Positions 11,165-22,451 of a stretch of DNA of 64,000 nt are shown here, piece by piece (position 1 is the first letter of the stretch; the number at the start of each line of letters is the position of its first letter). The position numbers and the translations under genes are program-made. Source of the stretch: Ailanthus altissimus (Eukaryota > Streptophyta > Magnoliopsida > Sapindales > Simaroubaceae); assembly GCA_946807835.1 (NCBI GenBank), contig OX327703.1, positions 7,509,501-7,573,500 on the forward strand, given 5' to 3'. The notes under the pieces were generated by a model. The model saw only the letters and a list, made by a program, of their open reading frames with translations, searched no databases and was not told the DNA's origin.

Positions 11165-11935
11165 GCTGCTTAAGGGGCGCCAAGAGTTGAAGCTCCTAAA
11201 CCGAAGGATTTCAGCGGCAAGCAGAACGCCAATGAGCTTGACAACTACTTTTGGTAAATGGAAAGATACTTCGACGCTTTGAGTGTGCGAGATGAAGACA
11301 TGGTAAATACCATGACCTTATATCTTTCCAATCATGCAATTCTATGATGGTGCAGGAAAAGCGAGGAGATACACAAGGGTACTTGCACAATCAACACCTG
11401 GGCAAAATTACAACAAGAGCTGAAGCGTTAATTCTATCCTGAGAATATAGCGCATGATGCTCGTAAGCAGTTAAAGGAATTGAAGCAACAAGTCTATCAA
11501 TGAGTATGTAGAGGAGTACTCCCTATTAATGCTCTAAATCCTCAACATGAGTGAGAATGACTTATTGTTCAATTTCTTAGATGGGTTATAAACATAGGCG
11601 TCTAATAAGTTAAAGCGGCGTAGGGTGACGAAAATATCTGACGTTTTGACATTGGCAGAAATGCTTAAGGATTACTGCAATAATGACTCGAGAAAATTCA
11701 AGCATTCAAGACCCAATCACAGTAAAGGTGGGGGCACCAAGGAGTTTCATCCTTCGGAGGATGAGGAAGAGAAAAATAAGCAGCCCAAATGGGAAAAGCA
11801 AAAGCGCAATGGCCATAGAGGGAATGGACCAAAGACAAGCTGTTTCATTTACTATGGGGATCACTGGGTCAAGGATTGTCCGAAGAAGAAGGCTCTCAAT
11901 GCAATGGTTACAATACATGAGGCTTGTGAGTAAGG
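11165..11935 (+). pseudogene. chromovirus gag with zinc knuckle
   Basis: Gag forms the particle shell. Despite stops, one can follow PKDFSGKQNANELDNYFW, MERYFDAL, GTCTINTWAKLQQELKR and FYPENIAHDARKQLKEL, all close to the gag core of plant chromoviruses. The ORF from 11625 gives LTLAEMLKDYCN and ends in a zinc knuckle, CFIYYGDHWVKDCPKKKALNAM. In this CX2CX4HX4C motif the second Cys is replaced by Tyr. Upstream, at about 10870-11160, a degenerate coiled-coil-like segment (LEELE, VEELRRGFDAV) precedes the core. Stops occur within most of these blocks. Confidence 0.85.
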
Positions 11936-11939
11936 CCAA

Positions 11940-12290
11940 ATGGGATATTTACAGTTGCTCAACATGATGAAAGCCAAGCGAAGTACCAACCTGCCAACAG
12001 AAAAGGTGCTAATGTATGTTGAAGCCTATATCGATTATATAAAGACTCAAATGCTGATAGATACGGGCGCGACGCATAACTTTATTAAGCGTGTGAAGGC
12101 AAAGCGCTTAGAACTTTACGTGGAGAAAAAAGAGGGATTCCTCAAATTAGTAAATGTTGCGATCAAGCCACTGGATGAGGTGGTTCGAAGGGTCGATATC
12201 TACTTAGGTAAATGGCGCGGAGAGGTAAATTTCTCTATAGTACCTCTTGATGATTTTGATATGGTGTTAGGTATAAAGTTCTTGAGGTAG
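11940..12290 (+). pseudogene. chromovirus aspartic protease
   Basis: A 116-codon open frame carries the retropepsin active site in MLIDTGATHNFI (Asp in the DTGA motif intact, around residue 42). The second half has VNFSIVPLDDFDMVLGIKFLR, the usual FxVxxLDDFDVILGxDWL end of the domain. It directly follows gag in the polyprotein order. The stop at the end falls where related proteins continue into RT, so the frame is decayed even though the active-site triad is readable. Confidence 0.87.
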
Positions 12291-12332
12291 TATGACATAG
12301 TGCCACTTCCTTAACACGATTACGCGTGTATA

Positions 12333-13260
12333 ATGAAAGGAAGGCCTTACATGATTTCGATGATAGATAAGCCTAAGGGTGGGCAATCTCAGTCGAAAGA
12401 CAACACTAAAATCCTTTTTACCATTCAACTAATGAGAGTTACTAAGTGCGAAGAAGAAGCACATCCAGCTACAGTGAGAGAGATGGATGATAAGGCGACA
12501 AAGGGCGATGGGAAGCTACCAATAGGGGTTACGGAAGTACTTGGAAAGCACAAGGGGGTTGTGCCAACTGTCATACCTTAGGAGCAACCACATCAAGATG
12601 ATATTGAGCATAGGAAAAATTAAAGCTGGGGTTTACACTTTCAATTACAACACAAATGCCTCAACTAGGATTAGATGAGTTGGAGGGGCAGTTCAAGGAG
12701 TTGTCGGTTGGGGTATCACTCAATAACTCGAGGTGTCACATGGTATGCACTTTTAGCACAATAAGTGGGGTAGAGACAAGTAGCAGCATGTGAAGCATCA
12801 TGTGAGGGACTTAGTGATAAAGACGATACTTCCACCACAACGCAAGACAACACGCCCACTTCACAAGGGCCTTGATCGTAGAGACGAGGGGCCATTTTAT
12901 GTTGCCAAGAGGGTTGGTGACTCTCGCATAAGGTGAGGATACCTTCGAGATAACAGCTGTATCTAGTGTTTCTCGAGAGCTATTTGAAGCTATACTGAAG
13001 AGGTATGGAAAACACGAAGCAGAAATAGAGATCTTCAGGGATTTGCACATAGGACGACATAGAGGCGAAACTCATCCGTGACAGACGGACGGTGCAGGAG
13101 AAAAATTCACCTCCAAGGCATGAGTACTTTGTCAAATGAAAATGGGTACCTGATATTGTTGCATGCTAGAAATACGAGAGGGCACAGCGGCAGATTGAAG
13201 AACGAGGTGCGTAGTTTTCAGTAAAGATGAGACAAAGGCGTTGCATGAATTTGCTAGGGG
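12333..13260 (+). pseudogene. chromovirus PR-RT linker joined to integrase tail and chromodomain (RT/INT deleted)
   Basis: The ORF at 12333-12581 holds the linker before RT, ending GVTEVLGKHKGVVPTVIP. About 12655-12745 gives the first residues of RT (LDELEGQFKELSVGVSLNNSR). From about 12775 the sequence instead matches the C-terminal integrase GPY/F region: HVRDLVIKTILPPQ, then HKGLDRRDEGPFYVAKRVGDSRI. A chromodomain-like tail follows at about 13110-13200 (EYFVK.KWVPDIVAC.KYERA, dots are stops). Roughly 2 kb of normal coding sequence is therefore missing between about 12745 and 12775. The tail ends at a purine tract just before the LTR (GCTAGGGGAGAA). Confidence 0.78.
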
Positions 13261-13264
13261 AGAA

Positions 13265-16019
13265 TGTCACACCCCAAGTGTTCTGAAGCATTTTTTTTGA
13301 ACACTTGGTGAATGAAAAAGTCTCCTAAAAGTTATATGGGTTACTAGTGTTAGGATTTGTGCTTAAGTGCCATCCCTGTTTATATGAATATTTATTATGT
13401 AATATTTATACAATGAATTTTTTATTAAATTGTTAATAACCTTTATTAAATGGTAATTAAGCTTGTAACATTATAGACACGATATGATTTGAATAAGTTC
13501 ATATATAGTTTAAAGAAGTTTAGACCATGGCTAAGAGTTAGTAAAGTTGATAGTTATAAATGCTAAGAGTTAGTAAGTTATAATAGCTAGCGAGATCTAA
13601 ATAGTTAGAACCTTATCTATAATGTGACAAAGACCTGAGAATCTACTAGTAATGACATAGTTGCAAAGAGTTGCAATAGATACTAAGAAATGTCATTATG
13701 TAAGTATCTTCTCAAATAAAGAGTTCCTGATCTACGTTCACCAATGAGGGTCTATCGGTGAAACACAATAATATAGATTAGTGTATGTCTATATCTGTAT
13801 TGTACAGATGATCATTCTTAATTAACCATGAGCTTGGTAGATGCTTATATAGACATACAGGTATTCAGTTAGGATTGGATACTGAACAAACTCATGAGGA
13901 CCCCAATAGACATCCTATGAAACCATCAAAGGAAGGTTCTCTCGAGTTGAGTAGTATTTGTGGTCCTTCGACCTGAGTGCCACGGTGGGCTTGTGGGAGA
14001 TCTACCATACTTTGGTTCTACGTATGTCAAAGACCTTTCATGGTCTGACCGCTACATGTCGATGGGTATGGTCCGATACTCATAGAGTTCGGTGTGTGTA
14101 GATATGGAATCCGACAGCTTACATAGATGGGTTATATATACGAAACTTCGAGATTGTATCTTGTAAAGTCTTATGGCCATAAGCAATCAACCTGGGAAAA
14201 GAGTTTCCTACAAGTTCGAACATTATAGCAAAATTGTTTGCGTATATTGTTCATTAAGATACAAATCTGGAGATAAAGTAATGGATAAAATTATCAAAAT
14301 TTGACGGTAATGATCTATATCCCGTTCATCCAGGATATAATGACGGAAGGATTATACGAATATGTAGTAACCTCAACATGTATGGTCTAACGCGCTAATT
14401 TGTGATATCCGTAACATGTGCGTAGGGCATCGATCACGAACTTATGGAATAGTTTAATTTGAGGAATCAGACGTGGACCTAGGGAGTCCCAATATAAAAT
14501 GTACTCTTTGAGCACTTGGGCAGCGTACCGTATTGAATAGTTCAATATAGTAAAATCCAACAATTTACTAAGGTTAAGTTGACTAAAGTATATTGTCAGA
14601 TGGTGGGACCCAGTTTGGGTTAACTTGACAACCTAATAAGGACATAAATATAATTTCATTTAATGATTATTTAATTGTTAAATAATTCAAATAAAATTAT
14701 TTATTGAATTGTTAAATAAATAATTTTAGTTTAACTAAGGTTAAGAGTTAACCATTTGGTTAAGTTAGATTAACTATACTTAATGGATAAGTAAAAGTTA
14801 ACATAACCATGGTTAAGTTAGTTAACTATGGTTAAAATATTTAAATGTTCTTTTACCTAACTAGAGTTAAATGTTAATTATAGTTAGAATATTTAAATGT
14901 TCATTTAACCTAACTAGAGTTAAGAGTTAACTATGATTAGGTTAGGTTAAATTCAAATTAAAATTAAGTGTTATAAAATGAAATTAAATTCATTTGTATA
15001 AATAAGACAAATGTAATTACATTCAAGAAGTTGGTTAAGTTTTAATTTTGCAAAAAATTGGCCAGCCATTACAAAGAGAGAAAAAATAAATTGTTTTTTG
15101 ATTATTAGATTCGAGAGTTGAATTCATTATTTTATTTTTTAAGGCATAAAACCAATTTAACAAAATAAGTTTTGATTAATTGATTAAGTGTTAATAAAAA
15201 AGAAAAATCAAGAACATAAGTTTAAGTTGTTAAACTTCTACTGGATCAAAGGTTGTCATTCTAGATAATCAAACCCACCATTGTTGAATACTAGAATTGA
15301 TCAAAGGTTATATTTCAGTGGACTTCAACATTTTCCATCCAAAGGCTTTAAGGGTTATTTCTCAATTTCGTTTCTGTTAATTCATTTAATATGTTATGAT
15401 TGTAGCAATGTATTAAGCTTCCGCTGCTTCATTATATGTATGAGATATGTATATATTGTTGTTAAACACAAGATTCACATGCAAACACTCTAGAATAGAC
15501 AACTCCTAACAACTGAAACGGTTTACAGGCCACAATTTCTAAAAGATCCGCTGACATGAGTGAAGATCTTGGCCAAGCCTATAACTTATTAGGGTTGTTA
15601 ATCCCTATTTAGAATGGGAATATTCCATAGTATATGAGATGGCATCTGGAAATATTTAATGCCATATTATTTCATCTTGTATGTACACCGTTAGATCGTT
15701 TATATCTTAGCCGTCGATTGTATAGGGCTATTAGTATATAAGGGGAAGACCCTCAGTTGTAGAAAAGACACAACATAACACAATCTCATAGCATGTATTT
15801 CTCTTTAGCAATGTAGAGAGTTTTTTTCTCAAACACCTTGTGGGCACATTTCTTTTTTTCTTTGTATAGTTTTCTAGGCTGTTTAGCGCACAACGTGTCT
15901 AAGGCTGTACAGTTCTCGAAAGGTCAGTGACATTAGGTAGCCTTAGGGTGCTGCATGTGCTAGAAAAGATGTTATAGGTTCATTGAGTGCTGAGTTTGTA
16001 AGAAAGTAAAGGTAGATCC
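13265..16019 (+). repeat. 3' LTR of the chromovirus, split by solo LTRs
   Basis: The LTR starts TGTCACACCCC at 13265. It is interrupted by the solo LTR 13348-15511, resumes at 15512 and is interrupted again at 16020. The middle part contains a promoter-like ATATAAGGGGAAGACC near 15737 and pyrimidine-rich sequence near 15800-15860. The last part should lie after 26146 (TTTGATAAAAACTC), up to an unresolved end before about 26290. Confidence 0.7.
13348..15511 (+). mobile_element. Solo LTR (family A) inside the chromovirus 3' LTR
   Basis: This 2164-bp block begins TGTTAGGATTTGTGCTTAAG and ends CTCCTAACA. It is homologous over its length to 16020-16688 plus 24583-26146 and, in reverse, to 1565-3812. 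The flanking bases ACTAG and ACTGA are only a weak duplication. No internal region remains. An A+T-rich part holds a tandem repeat of about 52 bp (starts near 14831 and 14883, with ATATTTAAATGTTC) inside a wider run of TTAACTAxGGTTAAG-like words at about 14560-14960. The ORF at 15281 shows no domain. Confidence 0.82.
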
Positions 16020-16688
16020 TGTTAGGATTTGTGCTCACGTGTCATCTCATTATGTATGAATATTTATGTTTTAATATTTATTCAATTGACATTTCATTCA
16101 TTATTAATTATTAAACGTTTGTTAGCTTCAGACATTATATGATCTAAAAGAATTTAGATTTGATCTAAGGGAGTTTAGATTAGTACTAAGAGTTAACAAT
16201 GATAAGAGTTAGCGGTGCTAAGAGTTAGCGAATTCTAAGGAGTTAAAGTTTTGTCTGAAATGGGATAACGACCTGAGAATATATTAGTAATGATATAGTT
16301 GCAAATGGTGGTAGAAAATGTAGTTATACAATATGTTCTCAAATACTACATTCCTAATTTATCTTTACTGATGCGGGTCTATCAGTGAAACCTATTTATC
16401 TAGATCAGTATATGTTTATATCTAGATTGTTTAGATAGTTAGTCTTAGTAGACTATAAGTTTAGTGGAAGCTAGTATAGGCATATGGGTATTCAGTAACG
16501 ACCGAGTACTGAATAAACTCACAAGGACCTCTAATAAACATCTCATAAAGCTATAAATGGCAGGTCTTCTCGAGTTTAGTAGTACTCGTAGTCCTTTGAT
16601 CTGAGCATTATGGTGGGCTTGTGAGTGATCTACCATACTTTGGTTCATGTATGTTAGAGACTTTTCATGGTCTGACCACTGGTATTAC

Positions 16689-18259
16689 TGTTAGAGTCGG
16701 TGCTTATGTGTAATCCCTGAATATACATATATTTATGTATTTATACAAGTGTACATTCTCATTAAATCGCTAATACCCATTTATATGGTATTATGCAATA
16801 TACCGTTACAGATATTGTAAATCTGAAGGAGTTCAGATCAGATCTAAAGGATAAGGGCTTATAGTTAGCTACGTTGAGAGATATAAATATTAAATGTTAG
16901 CATAACTAAGTGTTTGCTGGTTATAATACTTAGCAGATCTAAGAGTTGGAGCCTCGTCTGTAATGGGACGTAGACCTGGGGATATACCAGTAATTGCATA
17001 GTTACAAGAGTTGCAATCGGGTGCCAGAAAATGCCAGTTGCGTAAGTATGTTCTCAAATAATTATCCCTGATCTATTTCTGCCGTTGCAAGTCTGTTGAT
17101 GGATACCTTTATATATAGATCAACATATGCCGTACCTATAGGGTATAAATAGTCGTTCCTAACCGATTGTGAGCTTGGAGCTTGTATTGACATATGGGTA
17201 TCTAGTTAAGACTGGATATATGACAGACTCACGAGGGCCTCTGATAGACGCCCATGTAAGCCGTCAATGGAGGGTCCTCTCGAGTTGAGTAGTATAAGTG
17301 GTCCTTTGACCTGAGTGCTACGGTGGACTGGGGTAGCGTGCCAAATTAAAGTGTTTAATCCAACAATATTCAGCAATACAACGAGAATGCGTACGTCTTT
17401 GTATTTAAGTGTTAAATATAATAATTAGTCAATAATTGTTATTTACTAATTGTATAATGACACGTGGCACATTGTGGACCCTCGGTTGAGTTTACCCAAG
17501 TATGAAATTTAGTGAGACCTACTAGGAGGTAGACTTAATAACTATAAATGAGGGGCAAAATAATCATTTTACACTTTAATTATTAAATAATCAAAATATC
17601 TCTCTTTTTATATTATATAATATATTATTATATTATATTATATATTATTATATTATATGATATTATATATATTAATATTATATTTTGGGTGTCAAATAGT
17701 TGGCACCCATTATTAATATTATACTATTATTTATATAATATAATATATTATATTATTATGATATTATATATATATATATATAAAGAAAGAGAGAAAGATG
17801 AGATTTTTTTATATGTTTGAGAAATTGCCCAAGAAAGGGAAAGAAGAAATGGAGAAAAAAAATAATAGAAAAAAATAAAATTGAGAATTGCTTCAATCTC
17901 TATTTTTTATCCTTTTGAAGAAAAGGATAAAATACACACTGACTATTTTGGAGCTTAAGAGTTAAATCTGGTACTGCGTATAGGGCTACTGTTCTAGTTC
18001 ACCGAGCCCACTGTATTGGTGACTAGAACTGCCTGCGAGTTGGTCTCCATGCGGACTCTAAAAAATTACGTGTATAACGTTACACATTGAGATGAGTTAT
18101 CTACCTTATTAATAAATTAATATGATTAATATATTTTATTTATTGTGTTTACTATAATTTACGCGCTTCCGCCGCGTAGAATATGTATAAGATACATATT
18201 TTAGGCAATAAACACAATAGCATATACATACAGTCACATACATTAAATCTCCACCAACA
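16689..18259 (+). repeat. 5' LTR of copia element 3
   Basis: The 1571-bp LTR begins TGTTAGAGTCGGTGCTTATG and ends CCACCAACA. It aligns with 22452-24582 but lacks about 520 bp corresponding to about 23100-23618. It contains an AT-rich palindrome near 17600-17790 and ends just before the primer-binding site. Confidence 0.88.
17687..17708. other. Hairpin core in an AT-rich palindrome of the LTR (also at 23957-23977)
   Basis: GGGTGTCAA, a four-base loop ATAG, and TTGGCACCC form a 9-bp stem with one G-T pair. It is flanked on both sides by AT-rich arms of similar but inverted composition (about 17610-17686 and 17709-17785). The 3' LTR carries the same structure at 23957-23977 with different substitutions. 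It could be an old MITE captured by the LTR or a functional RNA or DNA hairpin. Confidence 0.6.
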
Positions 18260-18261
18260 AA

Positions 18262-18275
18262 TGGTACCAGAGCCA
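18262..18275 (+). other. Primer-binding site of copia element 3
   Basis: TGGTACCAGAGCCA, two bases after the LTR end, matches the initiator tRNA-Met complement (TGGTATCAGAGC) with one change. Confidence 0.85.
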
Positions 18276-18885
18276 TTTAGGACATATATGGGTGTTGTTT
18301 GAGTGAATGGATGCAAAAGGCCCAGTATAAATGGCCCGTTTCAAGTGTTAAAACGGGTAGGCCAAAGGGGAAGCATGAGGCGGTGCAGCGCCAGTGGGTT
18401 GGGGGTTTGACCTCCTAGCATTGCAGCGATGACATTTGGCGCCATGGCGAAGTACTGTTCACCTGAACAGTAACACATGAACAGTTTTTTAACTGTTCAC
18501 AACTATAATAATTTTTAACAGTATTTTGAACAATGTTTCAAAATTAATTTTACATGTGTAGATTTATGAGATGTAGTGATAAAAATTATCAGTCTATATT
18601 ATAAATCGGAGTTTATAAGATGCAATGATAAGAGTTATTAGTCTGTATTATAAATCAAGAATTAATTTTTCTGTGCTGGTAACTACAATATGAGCCCTAC
18701 TGGTAGGGGTTAGTTGTGCTTGCATAGAAAAATTAATTAATTGAGAATCACCCTTCCTAGAAAAATGGAGACCATAGATACAAAATCTCTCTTAATCAGA
18801 TTGAAGAATATTATATTATGAGATAATATTTTATTCTGATCTGTCTTGTCAATACGGTGTTAGACGAGTCACGTCGACCTTTTTT

Positions 18886-19180
18886 CAATATTGCTACAGT
18901 GTGAGGGACTTGGTCAGTTAAGCTTAGACTATATTGGTTAAACATTAGATGAGGAAAATATATGCAAAAATATTGCCCAATATTGCTACAGCGAGAGGGT
19001 AATATCGGTAGCATATATTTGATCATTGACAAGTTAATCTGGAATACACTTACCCAATATTGCTACAGCGTGAGGATAATGTGTATTTAGGATCAAGTTG
19101 TAAGAGTTTCACGAGATGCAATTGACAAATATTATCTACTTGTTGTGTTTATAAAGTCTAATATTGCTATAGCGTGAGGC
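18886..19180 (+). repeat. Four dispersed copies of an ATATTGCTACAGCGTGAGG motif
   Basis: Near-identical copies begin at about 18886, 18978, 19055 and 19159, spaced roughly 75-105 bp. They lie in the leader or gag region of copia element 3, where I find no coherent reading frame. The intervening sequence is not obviously repeated. Their meaning is unknown. Confidence 0.8.
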
Positions 19181-19299
19181 CCGAGTAAATTTCAATGGAA
19201 TTTATTTCCTGCTATATAGTTTAAAAGAGTTTAAACTATCATTTTCTCGTTTGAGAGATTATCAGGATTATGTAAAGCAGTAGAAAGGTGTTTTAAATC

Positions 19300-22200
19300 G
19301 AAAATGTATAATTAGTATACCCATGATTTAAAACGTTCTATTAGAGATTTAATAACTATTTCGTTTACATCTCCCGTTATCTTAGCCTGTCAAGTTTAAT
19401 GGCCACTATGAACTAATTGGTGTACATAAATGATGCAGTTCAACTCTAGCATACTAGGAATTACTCTGACCGGTGGATGAATCTCAAAAGTGTTCTGGAT
19501 TCAAAAAAATTTGGATTTATTATTAATTAGAGTTTGTCGTAAAGTAATTCTGATAACACCTCTCTAGAAGATTCAATAGAGATAGTGTGACCCTCTTTGC
19601 TTAAGGTGCTTCACCTTTTACTCTAAGTATATCTGATGAGATCAGATTTGTTAGGAGAATAAGATGAGGCAGACATCTAGCATCAATCCTTAGAGGCAAC
19701 ATTTATCCAAAGATCAATAAGAGAACGTGTAGACAGAAAATGTTTCCACTACAGTAAGGTTAGGTATTGGAAATTCTCCTACCCTAGAAGCCTTATAATT
19801 GTTAGAAAGACTCCTACAGGTCTGTGTATAACACATATAGACATTTATAAGGCATATGATGCCAGCTCAACCTAGGTATAAAATACCGCACGTCCTTCTC
19901 ATATCTGTAATATGTTACAGGGATTGAGAGAGACTTTAATGCAATATCTTGTAGATGCAAAGTTGAGAGTAAGAAATGATGATTTCTTGTAGGTCTAAGT
20001 TGTTGGGCAGCTTGACTTGCTTCTTGTGTGCAATACAATAGTTGCATTGCATAATAAGTATAATATTTTATTAACTGAATATCAGTTAATAAATATATAT
20101 TATATACAAAATTAGAAATGTATGTAGATCGGAATCCGTAAATCATATGGAGCTGTGGTATTTAAATTTAGGTCATATAGGCATGAGATGTTTATCCATT
20201 TGGTTAAGGATTGTTGGATTCCTAATCTGACCATAAAGACTTAACCAATTTATGAATAATGTATTCACATAGATGACCAAATATACTAGAATTTACATCA
20301 CATTTCTTCAATTAGATCGAGGAAATGAATACATCAACAATAAGTTTTTGTTTGTTTAAGGAAGAATGAGATTCTCACTCACTATAATCCTTTGGGTATT
20401 CCTCAACATAATGATGCTTAGAAAATGAGAAATTGGACTTTATTAGATATGGTCTGATTGATAATGAGTGTTACCAATCTATATCTGTGAAAATATGCTC
20501 CAAATACAACTGCTTATTAAGTAAAGTTCCATCAGAAGTTGTTCCTTCCATTTCGTATGAGATACAGAAAGGAAGGAAGTTGTATCTTAAATATGTTAAG
20601 ACTTGGGGTTGTCCTACTTACGTACGAGTTACGTAGTAGGGTATCTTGTTTTGTAAGAGTTACTTAGCAAGATAGAAAACACCCAAGAGGTACAAGTATA
20701 GGTTTATTGTCTATCCTATGAATATAATAGGATACTAGTTCTATAATTTAGAGAAGCGAAGTGTGTTCGTTTCTCGGTATTCTACCATTCTAGAGAAAAA
20801 GTTTTTCATGGGTCATTGGAATCATATAAAGATTAAACTTGATGAAGTCAATCTACAAATCAATGAACCAAGGATGGAAACTCAGTCTCAATTAAGCAGT
20901 GACCTTTTAGCACACCTCCAAATGGGTCAAAAATGATGTATAGGTCACCTTTTAGGTATAGTAGATACCTGAAGGTGAACTTAAAATTTTTTTGGTAGAA
21001 GAAAATTATCCTTTGACCTATAGAGAGTCATGTTAAACATCGATTCGAGAGGGCCAGCAGCAGCGCAGCCGAAGCCGGACGGACAGCAAGAAGCCATAAA
21101 AGCATAATTGGCTCTATGTATCATAATCAAGTCTAGGGCTTGGTTAAGCTACCCGTAGGAATTATTCTTATTAGTTGTAAAAGGTTTACAAATGGGTAGT
21201 GGGAGCTAAATAGAAGGTAGAGACCTTTTAGGCCATATATTAGTTCTAAAAAGGTAATCCTCATTGATCTAGGATCAATTTAGAGGAAACTTTTGGGCAA
21301 ATATGATGCTAAAGTTGATTAGAATATTATTGGCACTTGCAGTAGTTCGACACATAGATGTAAAGATAGCATTTTGGAATGGATACGTCGAGTAAAAGAT
21401 ATTCATAGAACAATCTGAATGTTTTACGTTCAACCAGACTTCTAGTTAAGTGTGCATGAAAGGTTAGTAAGGGCATGATAGTTTTTTTGATACTCTTTGT
21501 TAATAATATATTGGTCATTAGGAATGATGTCGGTATGTTATAGTCGGTCAAAAGTAACTCGTAAGAATTTCTCAATAAAGAATTTGTGAGAGGCTTCTTT
21601 TATACTAAATATAAGGCTTTACAGACATAGAGTTAGAAAGATGATAGGACTCTCTCAAATTATTTCACATCAGTAGCATCTTAAAAAAGGTACGATTTAT
21701 TAACTATGAGATAGTTAACGTATCTTTTGGACCTAATGTACATCTTTCAAGGACAGTGTTTCTTCAGATGGAAGATGAGAGAGTTAGAGTGTCTAACACA
21801 CTAGATACATTAGCTATTTAAAGATTGATGTACACTATGATGTGTTTAAGACCTGAGATCAGTTTGGCTGTAAGAGTTACGAGCCGAGTTCAGTCTGATT
21901 TAGGTAACCAACATTTGATGGTAGTCAGCCATTTGATGGTAGTCAAACATAAGTTTCTCAAATATGGAGAAAGCGGCTTACAAATGAGAAAATGCACAGA
22001 GTCAAACTTCTAGTTTGACCTAGATAATAGAGAGTCTACATCTGAGAATGTGCATATTCTCAATAATACTAAGGGAGTTGGAATTGCACAAAACTGGGAT
22101 TCACTGGTAATTTATATTGACACAGCGGAAGCGGTAGTGAGGATTCGTAGGTTTATCATTGGCTTTGGAAAAGTTCCAACACAGATGGATCATATCCTAT

Positions 22201-22445
22201 AAGTTTATGATAAAACAAGGCCATTGTACAAATCAAGGTGCAAATAAAACACCAGTACTCAAATTATGTTGAGACGAGTCTCACATGACTAGAGTGATTT
22301 TGGCTTAAGGAGATGTGCTTATTTATAGAAATTTCTATAAATAATTTAGCGGATCCACTATCTAAAGGCCATAACTCTAAGTGTTTATGAAACACGTAGA
22401 GTCGATGTGCATGAGATGCCATTAAGAATGGCACTAGAGCAAGTA
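19300..22445 (+). pseudogene. copia element 3 gag-pol remnant
   Basis: Recognisable from about 20155. The pre-integrase zinc-finger region is LWYLNLGHIGM. The integrase is at about 20380-20640: GIPQHNDA, then LLSKVPSEVVPSISYEIQ and WGCPTYVRV. RT is at about 21270-21560: IRILLALAVVRHIDVKIAFWNGYVE and LILFVNNILVI. The following segment is at about 21770-22010: RLMYTMMCLRPEISLAVRV. The RNase H end is near 22310-22390: IEISINNLADPLSKGHN. Frequent stops and frameshifts separate these blocks. The catalytic YVDD of RT is changed to FVNN, so both catalytic aspartates are gone. The part before 20155 is probably gag but cannot be read. Confidence 0.87.
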
Positions 22446-22451
22446 GGAGAT

